Shown here piece by piece: positions 15,177 to 24,679 of a stretch of 64,000 nt of DNA. The notes under the pieces were generated by a model, which made no database searches, was not told where the DNA came from, and was given only the letters and a program-made list of their open reading frames with translations. The translations under genes and the position numbers were made by a program. Source of the stretch: JAICMB01 sp035295125 (GTDB lineage Bacteria; Acidobacteriota; Terriglobia; Bryobacterales; Bryobacteraceae); NCBI GenBank assembly GCA_035295125.1, contig DATGJP010000075.1:124001-188000 (forward strand), in the 5' to 3' direction. Every line of letters begins with the position of its first letter. Positions within the stretch are counted from its first letter, which is position 1.

Positions 15177-15569
15177 TCAGCTAGACGCCCCGCCGCCGTT
15201 GGATAGGGGAGCGGACACGATCCGAAAACCATAGCTGCTGAAGCGGAGATCAGCGCGGTCATGAAAGCGGAAAGTGGCGCGCGCGGAATCGAGAGGGTAG
15301 AGCCACGACCCGCCCCGCAACACCCGCGTGCTGCTTCTGCCGGCTGCGTTGCGATTCAGATGATCGAGCTTGTTGCGACACCATTCCCATACGTTACCAG
15401 CAAGGTCGAAGATACCCTGTTCACTTCCACCGCTGGTGTACATTCCCACAGCGGTCGTACCATTAACTTCTGACTCGCTCGTGTTCGCCAAGCCCTCATC
15501 CCGCTCGGGCCGCCAGGGGTACAGGTATGGGGCCGCAATCGGACGTGGCTGCCTGAGAAGCAGGACAAA
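15177..15569 (-). pseudogene. Fragment of a formylglycine-generating-enzyme-like (SUMF1/FGE-sulfatase) gene
   Basis: The frame encodes only the C-terminal part of an FGE-sulfatase domain: YPWRPERDEGLANTSE, TTAVGMYTSGGSEQGIFDLA, GNVWEWCRN, RVLRGGSW and FRFHDRADLRFSSYGFRIV. Upstream in the same frame there is a TGA at 15570-15572 and none of the usual RLPTEAEWEYA segment, so at least half of the gene is missing. Intact family members are 230-300 residues or more; here about 130 remain. It is probably debris of a gene lost by rearrangement in the island. An intact short gene starting at TTG 15491 is a weaker reading. Confidence 0.7.
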
Positions 15570-16067
15570 TCACGGAGCGCCTCAAGCGACGGCCGAATCT
15601 GAATATCATCGAGGCGGGTAGGGGATGTCCTCGCACCCGACGCGGCTCTTGAAAAGTGTAGACTTCATTTACCAAAAACGTGGATTCTCCAAAATCTCTT
15701 CACCGTTCTTTTGGGGGTTCGGAATCGTATGGGCATACTACGCTTCCGCAGGGGCACACATCGACCTGAAGCTCAAGCGCAAGCTGGGCTCGGGTCGACA
15801 TGCAAACCTATGTGCCTGAAGCCGCTCAGAACGCCCCTCTTCTCATCAAGGCCTTTTTGATGGTTGCGAATCGTTGCGCGAGGAACGTATCGTCGTTCTC
15901 GTCGTAAGTATCGTGAACCGGATGTTAACAAGACGTCAGGTAATGACGCACGGACGCACCGAGGGCTGCTTCAGGACAGATTGCCATTCTCCTCTAATAT
16001 GAAACTTGCAGCATCGTTACCAAGAACACTATTGTAGAGAGTTACCGTTCCGCCCGTAGGAAGGACG
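15570..16067. other. Intergenic stretch, no gene recognised
   Basis: About 500 bases between the FGE fragment and the restriction-methylase gene. Nothing convincing is seen on either strand except GGAAGG just before the ATG at 16068. Confidence 0.4.
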
Positions 16068-19000
16068 ATGACGCGTTCACTTTCACTTGATGAGATTATT
16101 GCGAACGAAGCCAGACGGATGGCCTCGGAGCTGCTGACGGCCGCGGGGGCCGCCGCCAATGAGGAAGAGTTGAAGATCGCCTGCGAGAAGCAGTTGGCTT
16201 CGGTACAAGCGGCGGCCGGCATATCCCTCACACCACATCACGAATTTACCGTTGCAAGCGGTCGTGTCGACTCTGTGTACGACTGCGTCATCATTGAATA
16301 CAAGAACCCCCGCAGTGCGGCCGACAGAATCGGCGCGGATGCGGCTTCGCCCGGATTCGCCAAAGTAGTACATCAGATCAAGCGACGATTCCAAGACATG
16401 GCCCAGGAACTGGGCCATCCCTTGAACAGGCTCTTTGGCGTCGGCCTCGATGGAAATCACTATGTGTTTGTCAGATTCCGCGAGAGCCGCTGGCATGTCC
16501 AGAATCCAATTCCGGTGGATCGATTCTCCACAGAGCGCTTTTTATGGGCCTTATTCAACCTCGGCCAGAAAGGAAAGCCCTTCTCACCGGACTACCTCGC
16601 GGACGATTTCGGCGCTGACAGCCCTGTTGCCGTCGCCGGCGTCAAAGCCTTCTATGACGCGATTACGCGAACGGACAATCCCCGAGCCGCTATCTTCTAT
16701 AACCAATGGAAGATCCTATTTGGTGAGGTCTGCGGTTATGACGTAGAGGAGCCGAGCGAGCGAATCACAAAACTCGCTAACTCTTACGAGATTGCCAGCA
16801 AGGGCCTAAAGCCCCCTAAACTGCTGTTTGCTATTCATTCGTACTACGCATTATTCATGAAGCTTCTCGCTGCGGAGATTGTGGCCTTCTTCCACAAACT
16901 GCCAACCCCACTGGAGCGCATGCTACAGGCAGGGACGAGCGGCAGGCTCAAACGCGAACTTGAAGAACTTGAAGCCGGCGGCATCTTCCGGCACTTGAAT
17001 ATCACCAACTTTCTTGAAGGTGACCTTTTTGCTTGGTACACCTCGGCTTGGTCGGAGCCAGTGGAAGCGGCTGTCCGGCAGGTGATTGGGCGCGCTGACG
17101 ATTATAATCCGGGCACTTTGTCAGAAGATCCTAGCAACAGCCGCGACCTTCTTAAGAAGCTCTATCAACAACTATTTCCCCGGGCCGTGCGTCATGACCT
17201 GGGCGAGTACTATACTCCAGACTGGCTGGCCGAGCACGTCCTCAACGAAGCCGGTTACATCGGTGAGCCTCAGATCCGGGTACTGGATCCCGCCTGCGGA
17301 TCGGGAACCTTTCTCGTAATGGCGATCAACCGAATTCGGGCTTGGTATGACGCAAATCGCGAACGATGCCCCTTACAGGAAGGCGGGCTTTGTGGCGCAA
17401 TTCTCGGTAACATAATCGGCTTTGACCTAAACCCGCTGGCCGTGATGGCCTCACGGACTAATTACTTAATTGCTATTCGCGACTTGATCTCCCATATCGG
17501 TCGCGTTGAAATTCCCGTCTATTTGTGTGATTCGATCCTCACACCGTCCGAGTATGGCGGCCTGTTCTCGGGCCGTCTTGGCCTCGCAAAAGAGCTGAAG
17601 ACTGCGGCGACCACTTTCTTCATCCCAAGCGAAATCGCCAGCAGCCGTGAAGACATCGCAACCTATGCAGAAACTCTTGAGTTCTGTGTCAAGAATCAAT
17701 TTTCCAGCTCGGAGTTCTTGGACCGCTGCAAGGATGATGGGCTAGCTGTTGAAGCGTCGGATCTTCACACAGAACTTTACGACGAACTGGTCCTGCTCGA
17801 TAAAGAGAACCGCAACGGCGTCTGGGCACGCATTATTAAGAACGCCTTCGCTCCACTGTTCATTGGACGCGTCGATCTCGTGGTTGGCAATCCCCCCTGG
17901 ATTAATTGGGAGAGCTTACCGGACGAATACCGCGACACCCTGAAGCCGTTGTGGCAGGATTATGGCCTCTTCACGCTTTCCGGTTCCGCCGGCCGCCTCG
18001 GAGGCGGTAAGAAAGACCTGGCCATGCTTTTCGTCTATGCCTGCGCCGACAACTACCTCACGGAAGGAGGTAGCCTCGCATTCGTCATAACGCAAAGCAT
18101 CTTCAAATCCAAAGGCGCAGGTGACGGCTTCAGGCAATTGCGTTTTTCCCGCAACCAGAGCACGACGACGCTCAGACCGATCATAGTTCATGACCTAAGC
18201 GACATATTGATCTTTGAGGGTGCGGTTAATCGAACAGCCGTCTTTGTCTGCAGCAAAGAAACGGAAGACTTTGAATTTCCAATAAAGTACGTGGTTTGGC
18301 AGGGTATCACCAGAATAGACCAAAGCACTCCGCTTGATGAGGTATTGGGCTCAACCCAGCGCATCGAGATGCGGGCTGTGCCCAAAGATGCCAATCGACG
18401 CTCATCCCCTTGGTTAACAGCCCCCGACGAAGTCCTACCGATCATCCAAAAAGCTTCAGGCAGTAATGCCTATAAGGGCATCGAGGGTGTAAACACTGGA
18501 GGACTCAACGGCTGCTTTTGGATCGAGGTCCGACGCCGGCAACCGAATGGCAACTTGCTCATCGAGAACCTAGCCGCAGTAGGCAAGAACAAGTTGGACG
18601 AGGTGCAGGCCGTGATCGAACCAGATCTAGTTCATCCACTCCTGCGAGGACGCGACCTGCAACGCTGGCATGCAGCTCCTTCGGCTCACATCATAGTGGC
18701 GCAAGATCCGTACCTGGGAAAGGGCATATCAGAGCCGGAGATGAAAAAGAAGCTCCCCAGAAGTTACGCATACTTGAAGCGCTTTGAGGGTGACCCGGCC
18801 AAGCCCGCACGCGGAACTCTGCGTGGTCGTGCGCTTTTCAAATTGTATTTCCGGCCGACCGATCCCTTTTACTCAATGTATAACGTCGGAGCGGATACAT
18901 TTGCCCCTTGGAAGGTTGTGTACAAACGTCTATCTAATGCCTTCCAAGCCGCGGTTGTCGGTCAAGCGGTCGTTCCGCATGAAAAAGTAATCTTGATCCC

Positions 19001-19376
19001 CGCCGCGTCAGAAGACGAGGCACATTACGTTTGCGGAGTTCTGAATTCATCCGTCCCAAACCTACTTCTTCGCGCGTCCGCCGTGCGGGTTCAAACTATC
19101 GAATACGCACCCAGCGACATTGCACAAGTAGCCTTACCCAACTTCGAAGCGCAGAACTTGTGCCACTGCGAGATCGTGGATATCTCCCAAAGTTGTCACC
19201 GCGCGGCCGATCAGGGCAATTGGCTGGCTATTCCTGAGTTGGAGGAACGTCTCGATCGGTCGGCGGCCCGACTCTGGGGCATAACGGCTGCACAACTCCA
19301 CTCCGTACAAGAAGCACTCTTAGAACTTCATGCAGGTACTAAAATGTCTGACGAGCCCGCCAATCAAGACGACTGA
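16068..19376 (+). CDS. Single-chain restriction-modification enzyme (type IIG-like nuclease plus N6-adenine methylase)
   Basis: 1102 residues. The N-terminus carries a PD-(D/E)XK-type nuclease motif, GRVDSVYDCVIIEYKNP, with D68, E77 and K79. The central methylase has motif I DPACGSGTF near residue 407 and motif IV NPPW near residue 607, the signature of gamma-class N6-adenine methyltransferases. The C-terminal third, with LLRGRDLQRW and FKLYFRPTDPFYSMYN, resembles the target recognition/TaqI-like part of Eco57I- and LlaGI-like enzymes. One chain would both cut unmodified DNA and methylate the host. There is no helicase domain, so it is not type ISP. No separate specificity subunit is adjacent. 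It has a good GGAAGG ribosome binding site and stands alone in the cargo region. Confidence 0.85.
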   Translation: MTRSLSLDEIIANEARRMASELLTAAGAAANEEELKIACEKQLASVQAAAGISLTPHHEFTVASGRVDSVYDCVIIEYKNPRSAADRIGADAASPGFAKVVHQIKRRFQDMAQELGHPLNRLFGVGLDGNHYVFVRFRESRWHVQNPIPVDRFSTERFLWALFNLGQKGKPFSPDYLADDFGADSPVAVAGVKAFYDAITRTDNPRAAIFYNQWKILFGEVCGYDVEEPSERITKLANSYEIASKGLKPPKLLFAIHSYYALFMKLLAAEIVAFFHKLPTPLERMLQAGTSGRLKRELEELEAGGIFRHLNITNFLEGDLFAWYTSAWSEPVEAAVRQVIGRADDYNPGTLSEDPSNSRDLLKKLYQQLFPRAVRHDLGEYYTPDWLAEHVLNEAGYIGEPQIRVLDPACGSGTFLVMAINRIRAWYDANRERCPLQEGGLCGAILGNIIGFDLNPLAVMASRTNYLIAIRDLISHIGRVEIPVYLCDSILTPSEYGGLFSGRLGLAKELKTAATTFFIPSEIASSREDIATYAETLEFCVKNQFSSSEFLDRCKDDGLAVEASDLHTELYDELVLLDKENRNGVWARIIKNAFAPLFIGRVDLVVGNPPWINWESLPDEYRDTLKPLWQDYGLFTLSGSAGRLGGGKKDLAMLFVYACADNYLTEGGSLAFVITQSIFKSKGAGDGFRQLRFSRNQSTTTLRPIIVHDLSDILIFEGAVNRTAVFVCSKETEDFEFPIKYVVWQGITRIDQSTPLDEVLGSTQRIEMRAVPKDANRRSSPWLTAPDEVLPIIQKASGSNAYKGIEGVNTGGLNGCFWIEVRRRQPNGNLLIENLAAVGKNKLDEVQAVIEPDLVHPLLRGRDLQRWHAAPSAHIIVAQDPYLGKGISEPEMKKKLPRSYAYLKRFEGDPAKPARGTLRGRALFKLYFRPTDPFYSMYNVGADTFAPWKVVYKRLSNAFQAAVVGQAVVPHEKVILIPAASEDEAHYVCGVLNSSVPNLLLRASAVRVQTIEYAPSDIAQVALPNFEAQNLCHCEIVDISQSCHRAADQGNWLAIPELEERLDRSAARLWGITAAQLHSVQEALLELHAGTKMSDEPANQDD

Positions 19377-19577
19377 AGCTGGATTTGTGCACTCCTTGAA
19401 GCCTTGGCACCTCGCTCGAAGCACCACACCGTTTTTCGCCAGTTCGAGCGGACTGCCGCGTTTTTGCCGCGACGTTTTCGTAATCAAGAGCGAGTCTCTA
19501 CTGCCATCTCAGAATTCCCGTTCCGGCGTATCACCAGTGTTAGTTAGGTAGATCGCGTTCGCAGAAATGAGCGAAAG

Positions 19578-20474
19578 TCACATGCGTTGTCGGACAGCCT
19601 TCTTTAAAGCGATCTCGAAAGCCTTGAATCTGGGGTTAGGGACTTCTTTGCTAGTGAGGAGCCCCGTGGCGAGCGCTGTAACGTAGTGCGGCAGGTTGCC
19701 CGCGTAGATCGCCAAGTGGAGTCTCTCGCGAGTCTGATGGTCTGGATTCGCATCCATCTCCTTGATTAAGGCGTCGCGCACCACCAAGTCGACCTCATTC
19801 ATCCACCGACGGTTCCACGGTTGGTCGAGTACCGCAAGGTTCTCACGCACAAAGGGAAATAGCGTTGCTTGGGATGGACCCACAGCACGAATCGTCGAGA
19901 GACGATTCTGTTGAAAGTAGTGGCTGACTCGGGAAATATGGGCCTTGAACGGCGGCTCGGCGACGGAATACAGCACCTCACGTCTCTCATCGGTGCTTGC
20001 AGCCCGAGAAAGCCGTTCACGTAGAGCGATATTTTGCTCCTCTTTCAACCGTGAGAGGTAGGTTGGGACTCCCGTTCGCGGATTCGGGGCGAGCATCGAG
20101 TCAAGAACTGCAGCAATATCGGGAGCTTGCTGGCGGACTAACGCGCCGAACATTGGGAGACGACCTTGTTCCGCCGCCAACTCCGCTTCCTCGTTAAGCT
20201 CTTTGCGATTGGTGAAGAAAAAGGCCTGCAGAGCAAGACTCTCGATGAGTTGAGTGTCTGTTAAGCATACTCGCCTCGAAAACAGGGATTGGACCAAAAT
20301 CGCCCACGTGATAATACGTTGCTCCTGCTTCAGATCCGAATCTAGCGAGAGCAGGAAAGCCCCTTCGCGGGGCTTTCCTGTGTCTGAGGCTGGTGCCTGA
20401 TTTGTGATCACTTGTTTTTTGATGACACGACTGTGCTGCCCAACATCGCCTGCATTATATCGAAAGTGCGGCAT
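19578..20474 (-). CDS. 298-aa protein of unknown family
   Basis: No domain recognised. The protein is helical and soluble, with ALVRQQAPDIAAVLDSMLA, FKAHISRVSHYFQQNRL and a C-terminal FEIALKKAVRQRM. ATG 20474 gives 298 residues, but a perfect 12-bp hairpin (20352-20380) lies inside the first 40 codons. A start after the hairpin would be an ATT at about 20314, preceded by GCAGGAGC, or the TTG near 20299. Convergent to the restriction enzyme gene, 200 bases away, so it could be an accessory to it, but this is only neighbourhood evidence. Confidence 0.55.
   Translation of the reverse strand: MPHFRYNAGDVGQHSRVIKKQVITNQAPASDTGKPREGAFLLSLDSDLKQEQRIITWAILVQSLFSRRVCLTDTQLIESLALQAFFFTNRKELNEEAELAAEQGRLPMFGALVRQQAPDIAAVLDSMLAPNPRTGVPTYLSRLKEEQNIALRERLSRAASTDERREVLYSVAEPPFKAHISRVSHYFQQNRLSTIRAVGPSQATLFPFVRENLAVLDQPWNRRWMNEVDLVVRDALIKEMDANPDHQTRERLHLAIYAGNLPHYVTALATGLLTSKEVPNPRFKAFEIALKKAVRQRM
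20352..20380. repeat. Perfect 12-bp hairpin in the leader of the 298-aa gene
   Basis: CAGGAAAGCCCC (20352-20363) and GGGGCTTTCCTG (20369-20380) around a 5-base TTCGC loop. No T-tract on either strand. It could be a terminator for converging transcripts, or a leader hairpin if translation starts downstream. Confidence 0.6.
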
Positions 20475-20620
20475 CTCACCACGACCGCGGGTTGCTGCCA
20501 GGTGTAGTCGGTTCACGCGCAATCAGAGCGAAGTTCAGTGAAACTGGTCACGAGGCCACTTGGCCGTGTAGCCGCCGACTCGTCGATCTGCCCAGTTCCG
20601 ATCAATTCCCGAGATGCGGC

Positions 20621-20868
20621 GTTCGAGCAAGCAGGGAACTGATCGACCGTCATCAGCAGCACTGCGTCGCAGGTGTTCGCGCGCGGTTTTGGCAGCAGTA
20701 ACCCTCAAGAACAATTTCGACGTCAGATGTTTTTGTCTGGGGCTGATTTGGGGCTCCGATTGGCCGACTTGCCGTTTTTGCCGATTTCGTCGTATTTTAG
20801 AACCAACAACTTATGTGTTTTCAATGCGGCGGCCCAAAGCGACTCCCACTAGCTTCCGCCAGATCCAA
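20621..20868 (+). repeat. 240-bp island repeat, copy 1
   Basis: Matches copies at 25016-25253 and 29007-29238. Conserved blocks include CAAGAACAATTTC, TCTGGGGCTGATTTGGGGC, TTGCCGTTTTTGCCGA, CAACTTATG, GGCGGCCCAAAGCGACTC and AGCTTCCGCCAGA. Non-coding, imperfect (roughly four in five bases shared). Confidence 0.8.
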
Positions 20869-21066
20869 CAGATTCGCAGCACTGTTCCATGGTTATAGTT
20901 GCCGGGTTCAACGCCGCTGGACACAACGGGCGACAAAGTGCGTTGAATTAGCCACAGGCTGCGCACTATCACGGCAACACGGATGATTACAATACACTGA
21001 TTCCAGGGATACTTCCGGTGAGTGCAGAGTCGTTATGACGAAATGAGCACGAGCAACAGACATGTT

Positions 21067-21092
21067 CAATCAAAATAATCAATCAAAATAAT
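21067..21092 (+). repeat. Perfect 13-bp tandem duplication
   Basis: CAATCAAAATAAT occurs twice head to tail directly upstream of a TTGACA box at 21095-21100. Confidence 0.7.
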
Positions 21093-21094
21093 TG

Positions 21095-21123
21095 TTGACA
21101 GGTGATGATGTATATGGCATGAT
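21095..21123 (+). promoter_or_regulatory. Orphan sigma70-like promoter
   Basis: TTGACA (21095-21100), 17-base spacer, CATGAT (21118-21123, four of six consensus bases). No gene follows for almost 500 bases, so it may be a remnant of a lost gene or drive a short RNA. Confidence 0.35.
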
Positions 21124-21598
21124 TGTGCCGCTGAGCATTGATTTAGTTGAAGGATCAGCTTTGCTCTGCTGCCGCCCTCAACCTCAGAGATTCTACTGAG
21201 GAATCCATAAATTACTAGTTCGAGATTATTGCTGGGGCTAGTTTGGGGCTACGAAGTATGCCGAGCCAGATTTGATCTGACCGCGAAGGCCGCTATGTTG
21301 CCCGTACCGGAGTCATTTCGCTGACCCGGACGGAGACACTCAACTTCCCAGAACGGGACTTATGGCTCGCCAACCATTTCAATGGCGTGTGACTCGCGGG
21401 TGATGGTCGCATTGTTACCGCATCGGAAACAAGGCAAATACCGGTTGAAGAAGTGCGCGTCGGATCGATTAATGAGAAACCAGATCATACTCGAATCCCA
21501 TAACGTGGGAGAATGTGTGCTCGGGGTTAAGAGACGGAAGCTGCCACTATGCTGACCGGCGCAGACTCTCGAATGCTCTATACTTCGGGTGGTGCCAA

Positions 21599-24500
21599 GT
21601 GAAAACTCGATATCCGGTTTTCCACCCACTATTCTTGTTACTCCTGCTCTGGGGCGCTGCCGCCGCCGAGCCCGGACCACGGCCTGTGATCCGGTACGCC
21701 AACGTGCTCGGCGGGTCGGGACAGGAGTCCTCTGTTTTCGCCACGACGGATGCGGCCGGGAACGTCTACCTTACGGGTACGACGACGTCCCCTGATTTTC
21801 CGGCTACAGTTCGGATTTCCGATTCGCCCATTTTCCCCGATGTTTCTCTGTTTGTGGTTAAGATTGATCCCTCCGGCGCCGGCCTTCTGTACAGCACGAT
21901 CATCGGCGGAGGCGTTCCAGCCGCGATTGCGTCAGATTCAAGCGGCAACGTGTATGTGGCCGGAGTGGAAGCCTCAGCCGATTATCCCACAACAGCGGGC
22001 TCATATTCGGCGACGGGGAGCTGCTTTGTTTCGAAGCTCGATCCGTCGGGAGCGAGCCTGATTTATTCGACGAGGCTTCCTTGCGACTACCCGGCGACCG
22101 TGGGTGGGTTAGCGGTCGATGGGGCAGGTAATGCGTACGTGACGGGGTCGGGGAGCCTAGTCACAACCCCGGGCGCATACCGGACCACGGGATTCGGAGC
22201 GTTTGCTTTAAAGCTGAACCCGACAGGTTCGGCGCTGGTCTATGCGACGTTTCTGCCTGGGACATACAGTACCTCGTCGGTGCAGCCACACGCCATCGCG
22301 GTTGACCCGCTGGGGGCCGCCTATATTGCTGGTTCGGCCAATATCCAGAGTTTTTACCCTAACCCCGACACGCTGCCGCATGAGGTACCGTCGGCAAACG
22401 GGCCACCAACAAACGACGCCATGGTGCTGAAGCTGAGCCCGGACGGGAAATCTATCGTTTTCGCTTCACTGTTCGGCGGGCCCGGCGATGATGTCGCTTC
22501 CGCTGTCGCAGTCGGGACCGATGGAAGCATCTATGTCAGCGGAGCATCGCAGACTTCGACAGGTGTCGGCCCCCCGTCGGCATTTCCCGCCACCCCCGGA
22601 GCCGCGGATACGATCAGCGGCTTTCCGAAAGGTTTTGTCGCACGGCTGGCGCCGGGTGGCGATTCCTTCCTGTTCAGCACGTTCCTTTCGCGGACTGACG
22701 GCGCTCCTTGCCTGAGTGTTACGGACACGGGGGTTGACGTGCTGGCACCGTTCCTTCTGCGCGAGTACACGCCGAACATTGCCGGGACGCAGATTATGCG
22801 AATAAGCCCGGACGGCACACGCTTGGTTAATTCTTCGACTGCGTCGTCGGGTTACGTTCGCAGTTGTGGCCAGGGCGGAGGAAACTTCGTGGTGCTGGGA
22901 AGCACTCTTACCAGCCCGAATCTAAGTCCCATCGGAAACAGTGCGAACGTCTCGTTTTCACTCGTCGTGACCGACGACCCAAGCGCGCCGCAGTTTGATG
23001 TAAACACCGGCGAGCTAAACCTCATCTGCTGGAGAGACCAGAACGGTAACTTTTCTCAAGTCCGCCAAGTGATCCATGCAACAGCCAACGGCCAGGCGGT
23101 TGCGGTCAGGGTAGCGGAAAGCGTGCCGGGAGATCCGGTAACCGTGGATCAGCCGGTCACGACAACCCCGGCGGATATTACGGTAATAGCGGACGAAGGC
23201 CGCTACAGCGGCGAAGTGATCCTCTTCGCGCCAGGCGCGAAGGATGGACTCGTCCTGGCACGTCTAAACATGACTGAAGGCTCAATTTTGTTCACGTTCG
23301 ATCCGTCGTGGGTGCAGTTCACTGCGGACAGTGCGACGTCGCCGCCACTACAGGCTACTGTGCATGTTTCGACGAGCGTGGTGGAGGACGCCTTCGGCAC
23401 GCTACTTTCTGTACCGTTGAGCTACACGATCGGTAATTATATTCACAACCTACCACTGCCTTCATGGCTAACGTTGGCGAATACCGGCCTTACGCCAGAG
23501 AACGTGACGTTCACAGCCAATCCGGCCGGTCTCTACAACGGTTTCTGGTCGCAGGATGTTCAGTTCATCGGAGCTGGTCCGGGGCCATTCCACGGTCTGG
23601 GCGATTTATTTCCGGCACCCAAGGGACTTTTCCGCGTGGACCTCCAGATCGGACCTGCGTCGGTCAGTCCGACGCCGGTGATCACGACGCTCACTCCTTC
23701 GAGATTGACGCTTCGCTTCACCGACCCCTCGCAGCAACAGCAGAGCGTCACGGTGCATGTCTCAACCAGCGCTGATCCGGCTCCATTCACGGTTGGCCAA
23801 CTGCCCACGTGGCTTACGGCTAGCCCGCTATCCGGGCAGACACCGGCCGATATCATTTTGACCGCCACTCCTCCGGGCAACGGCGAATACGACGCGGCAC
23901 TGCAGATAGATGCCAGCAGTGCCTCAGGCTATAGCTATGGCTACCTTTTTGTGGGCATGGATGTCGCTCTGCCTGGATATGTCGGTACGCTGGGTGCGGC
24001 GCAAATCACCTCTTCGCCTACGCTGGGTGCAGGCGGATTTGCCCCGGGAAGCCTGTTTTACATTTCGCTGTATCGGCCCGAACTGACCCCGGACGAGATC
24101 GATCCGGCAGGCCCAGCAGTTTGGTCGCTGGCAGGCTATTCGTTCGCTGCTAATGGTACGCCGGTCCCGTTGATTGCCTACCAATCCGGCGAGTTTCTGG
24201 CGCAGATGCCGGCCGATGCGAAGCCCGGCACCGTCACAATTGATGGTTTCGACTGCAGCGGAACGCGTGTCGCCACTGGTAATAAGATCATCACGGCGCT
24301 CAACCCGGATTTCGTTACTGACCCGGCCCGGCCGAGGGCTCGGAAGGCCGACGGCACTACCATCGACGCGACGAACCCCGTCGCTCCGGGAGACGCGGTT
24401 CTTGTGAATGTTACGGGGCTTGGTTCCGTGAATCCGCCGCTCGTCACCGGCCAAACCGCATCGTCGGATATGCCGTCGAGTCCCGTCGTGGCAGTGACAG

Positions 24501-24679
24501 CGACGATCGGCGGAAAGAACGCAGAGGTTATCTCGGCGCAAGCAAGCGAATCGTTGCCCGGCGTCGTCGACGTCTGGCTAAGAACGCCGAATCTCTATGA
24601 CGGCGATCACTACATCACGGTGGGCGCGATGGGAGTATTCACCCCGGTGCGAATTCCAATCAAGGTCAAGAACCCCTGA
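21599..24679 (+). CDS. Secreted SBBP beta-propeller-repeat protein with Solibacter-type C-terminal domain
   Basis: 1026 residues from GTG 21599, where a signal peptide begins (basic VKTRYPVFH, then a run of leucines, then AAAEP). Residues about 30-470 hold SBBP-type repeats: ATTDAAGNVYLTGTT, IASDSSGNVYVAG, LAVDGAGNAYVTG, IAVDPLGAAYIAG, VAVGTDGSIYVSG, each followed by FVVKIDPSG-type strands. Two BACON-like segments with PLPSWLTLANTGLTPENVTF and QLPTWLTASPLSGQTPADI follow. The end (about 810-1026), with APGSLFYISLY, VPLIAYQSGEFLAQMPAD and PGTVTIDG, matches the TIGR03437-type C-terminal domain that is characteristic of Solibacter. Likely an exported, surface-exposed protein; the ligand is unknown. 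It is flanked by repeat copies 1 and 2. Confidence 0.85.
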   Translation: MKTRYPVFHPLFLLLLLWGAAAAEPGPRPVIRYANVLGGSGQESSVFATTDAAGNVYLTGTTTSPDFPATVRISDSPIFPDVSLFVVKIDPSGAGLLYSTIIGGGVPAAIASDSSGNVYVAGVEASADYPTTAGSYSATGSCFVSKLDPSGASLIYSTRLPCDYPATVGGLAVDGAGNAYVTGSGSLVTTPGAYRTTGFGAFALKLNPTGSALVYATFLPGTYSTSSVQPHAIAVDPLGAAYIAGSANIQSFYPNPDTLPHEVPSANGPPTNDAMVLKLSPDGKSIVFASLFGGPGDDVASAVAVGTDGSIYVSGASQTSTGVGPPSAFPATPGAADTISGFPKGFVARLAPGGDSFLFSTFLSRTDGAPCLSVTDTGVDVLAPFLLREYTPNIAGTQIMRISPDGTRLVNSSTASSGYVRSCGQGGGNFVVLGSTLTSPNLSPIGNSANVSFSLVVTDDPSAPQFDVNTGELNLICWRDQNGNFSQVRQVIHATANGQAVAVRVAESVPGDPVTVDQPVTTTPADITVIADEGRYSGEVILFAPGAKDGLVLARLNMTEGSILFTFDPSWVQFTADSATSPPLQATVHVSTSVVEDAFGTLLSVPLSYTIGNYIHNLPLPSWLTLANTGLTPENVTFTANPAGLYNGFWSQDVQFIGAGPGPFHGLGDLFPAPKGLFRVDLQIGPASVSPTPVITTLTPSRLTLRFTDPSQQQQSVTVHVSTSADPAPFTVGQLPTWLTASPLSGQTPADIILTATPPGNGEYDAALQIDASSASGYSYGYLFVGMDVALPGYVGTLGAAQITSSPTLGAGGFAPGSLFYISLYRPELTPDEIDPAGPAVWSLAGYSFAANGTPVPLIAYQSGEFLAQMPADAKPGTVTIDGFDCSGTRVATGNKIITALNPDFVTDPARPRARKADGTTIDATNPVAPGDAVLVNVTGLGSVNPPLVTGQTASSDMPSSPVVAVTATIGGKNAEVISAQASESLPGVVDVWLRTPNLYDGDHYITVGAMGVFTPVRIPIKVKNP

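Larger units (their letters stand above)
20475..21598. other. Intergenic stretch with repeat copy and orphan promoter
   Basis: About 1.1 kb without a recognised gene. It contains copy 1 of the 240-bp repeat, a perfect 13-bp tandem duplication and a promoter-like TTGACA box (listed separately), and a second TGGGGCT...TTTGGGGCT motif near 21232-21249. A short open remnant near 21290-21360 has no family resemblance. Confidence 0.4.

Noticed and set aside
20352..20380. Hairpin as an ordinary terminator
   Set aside because: No T-tract on either strand and no gene ends next to it; kept only as a structural feature.
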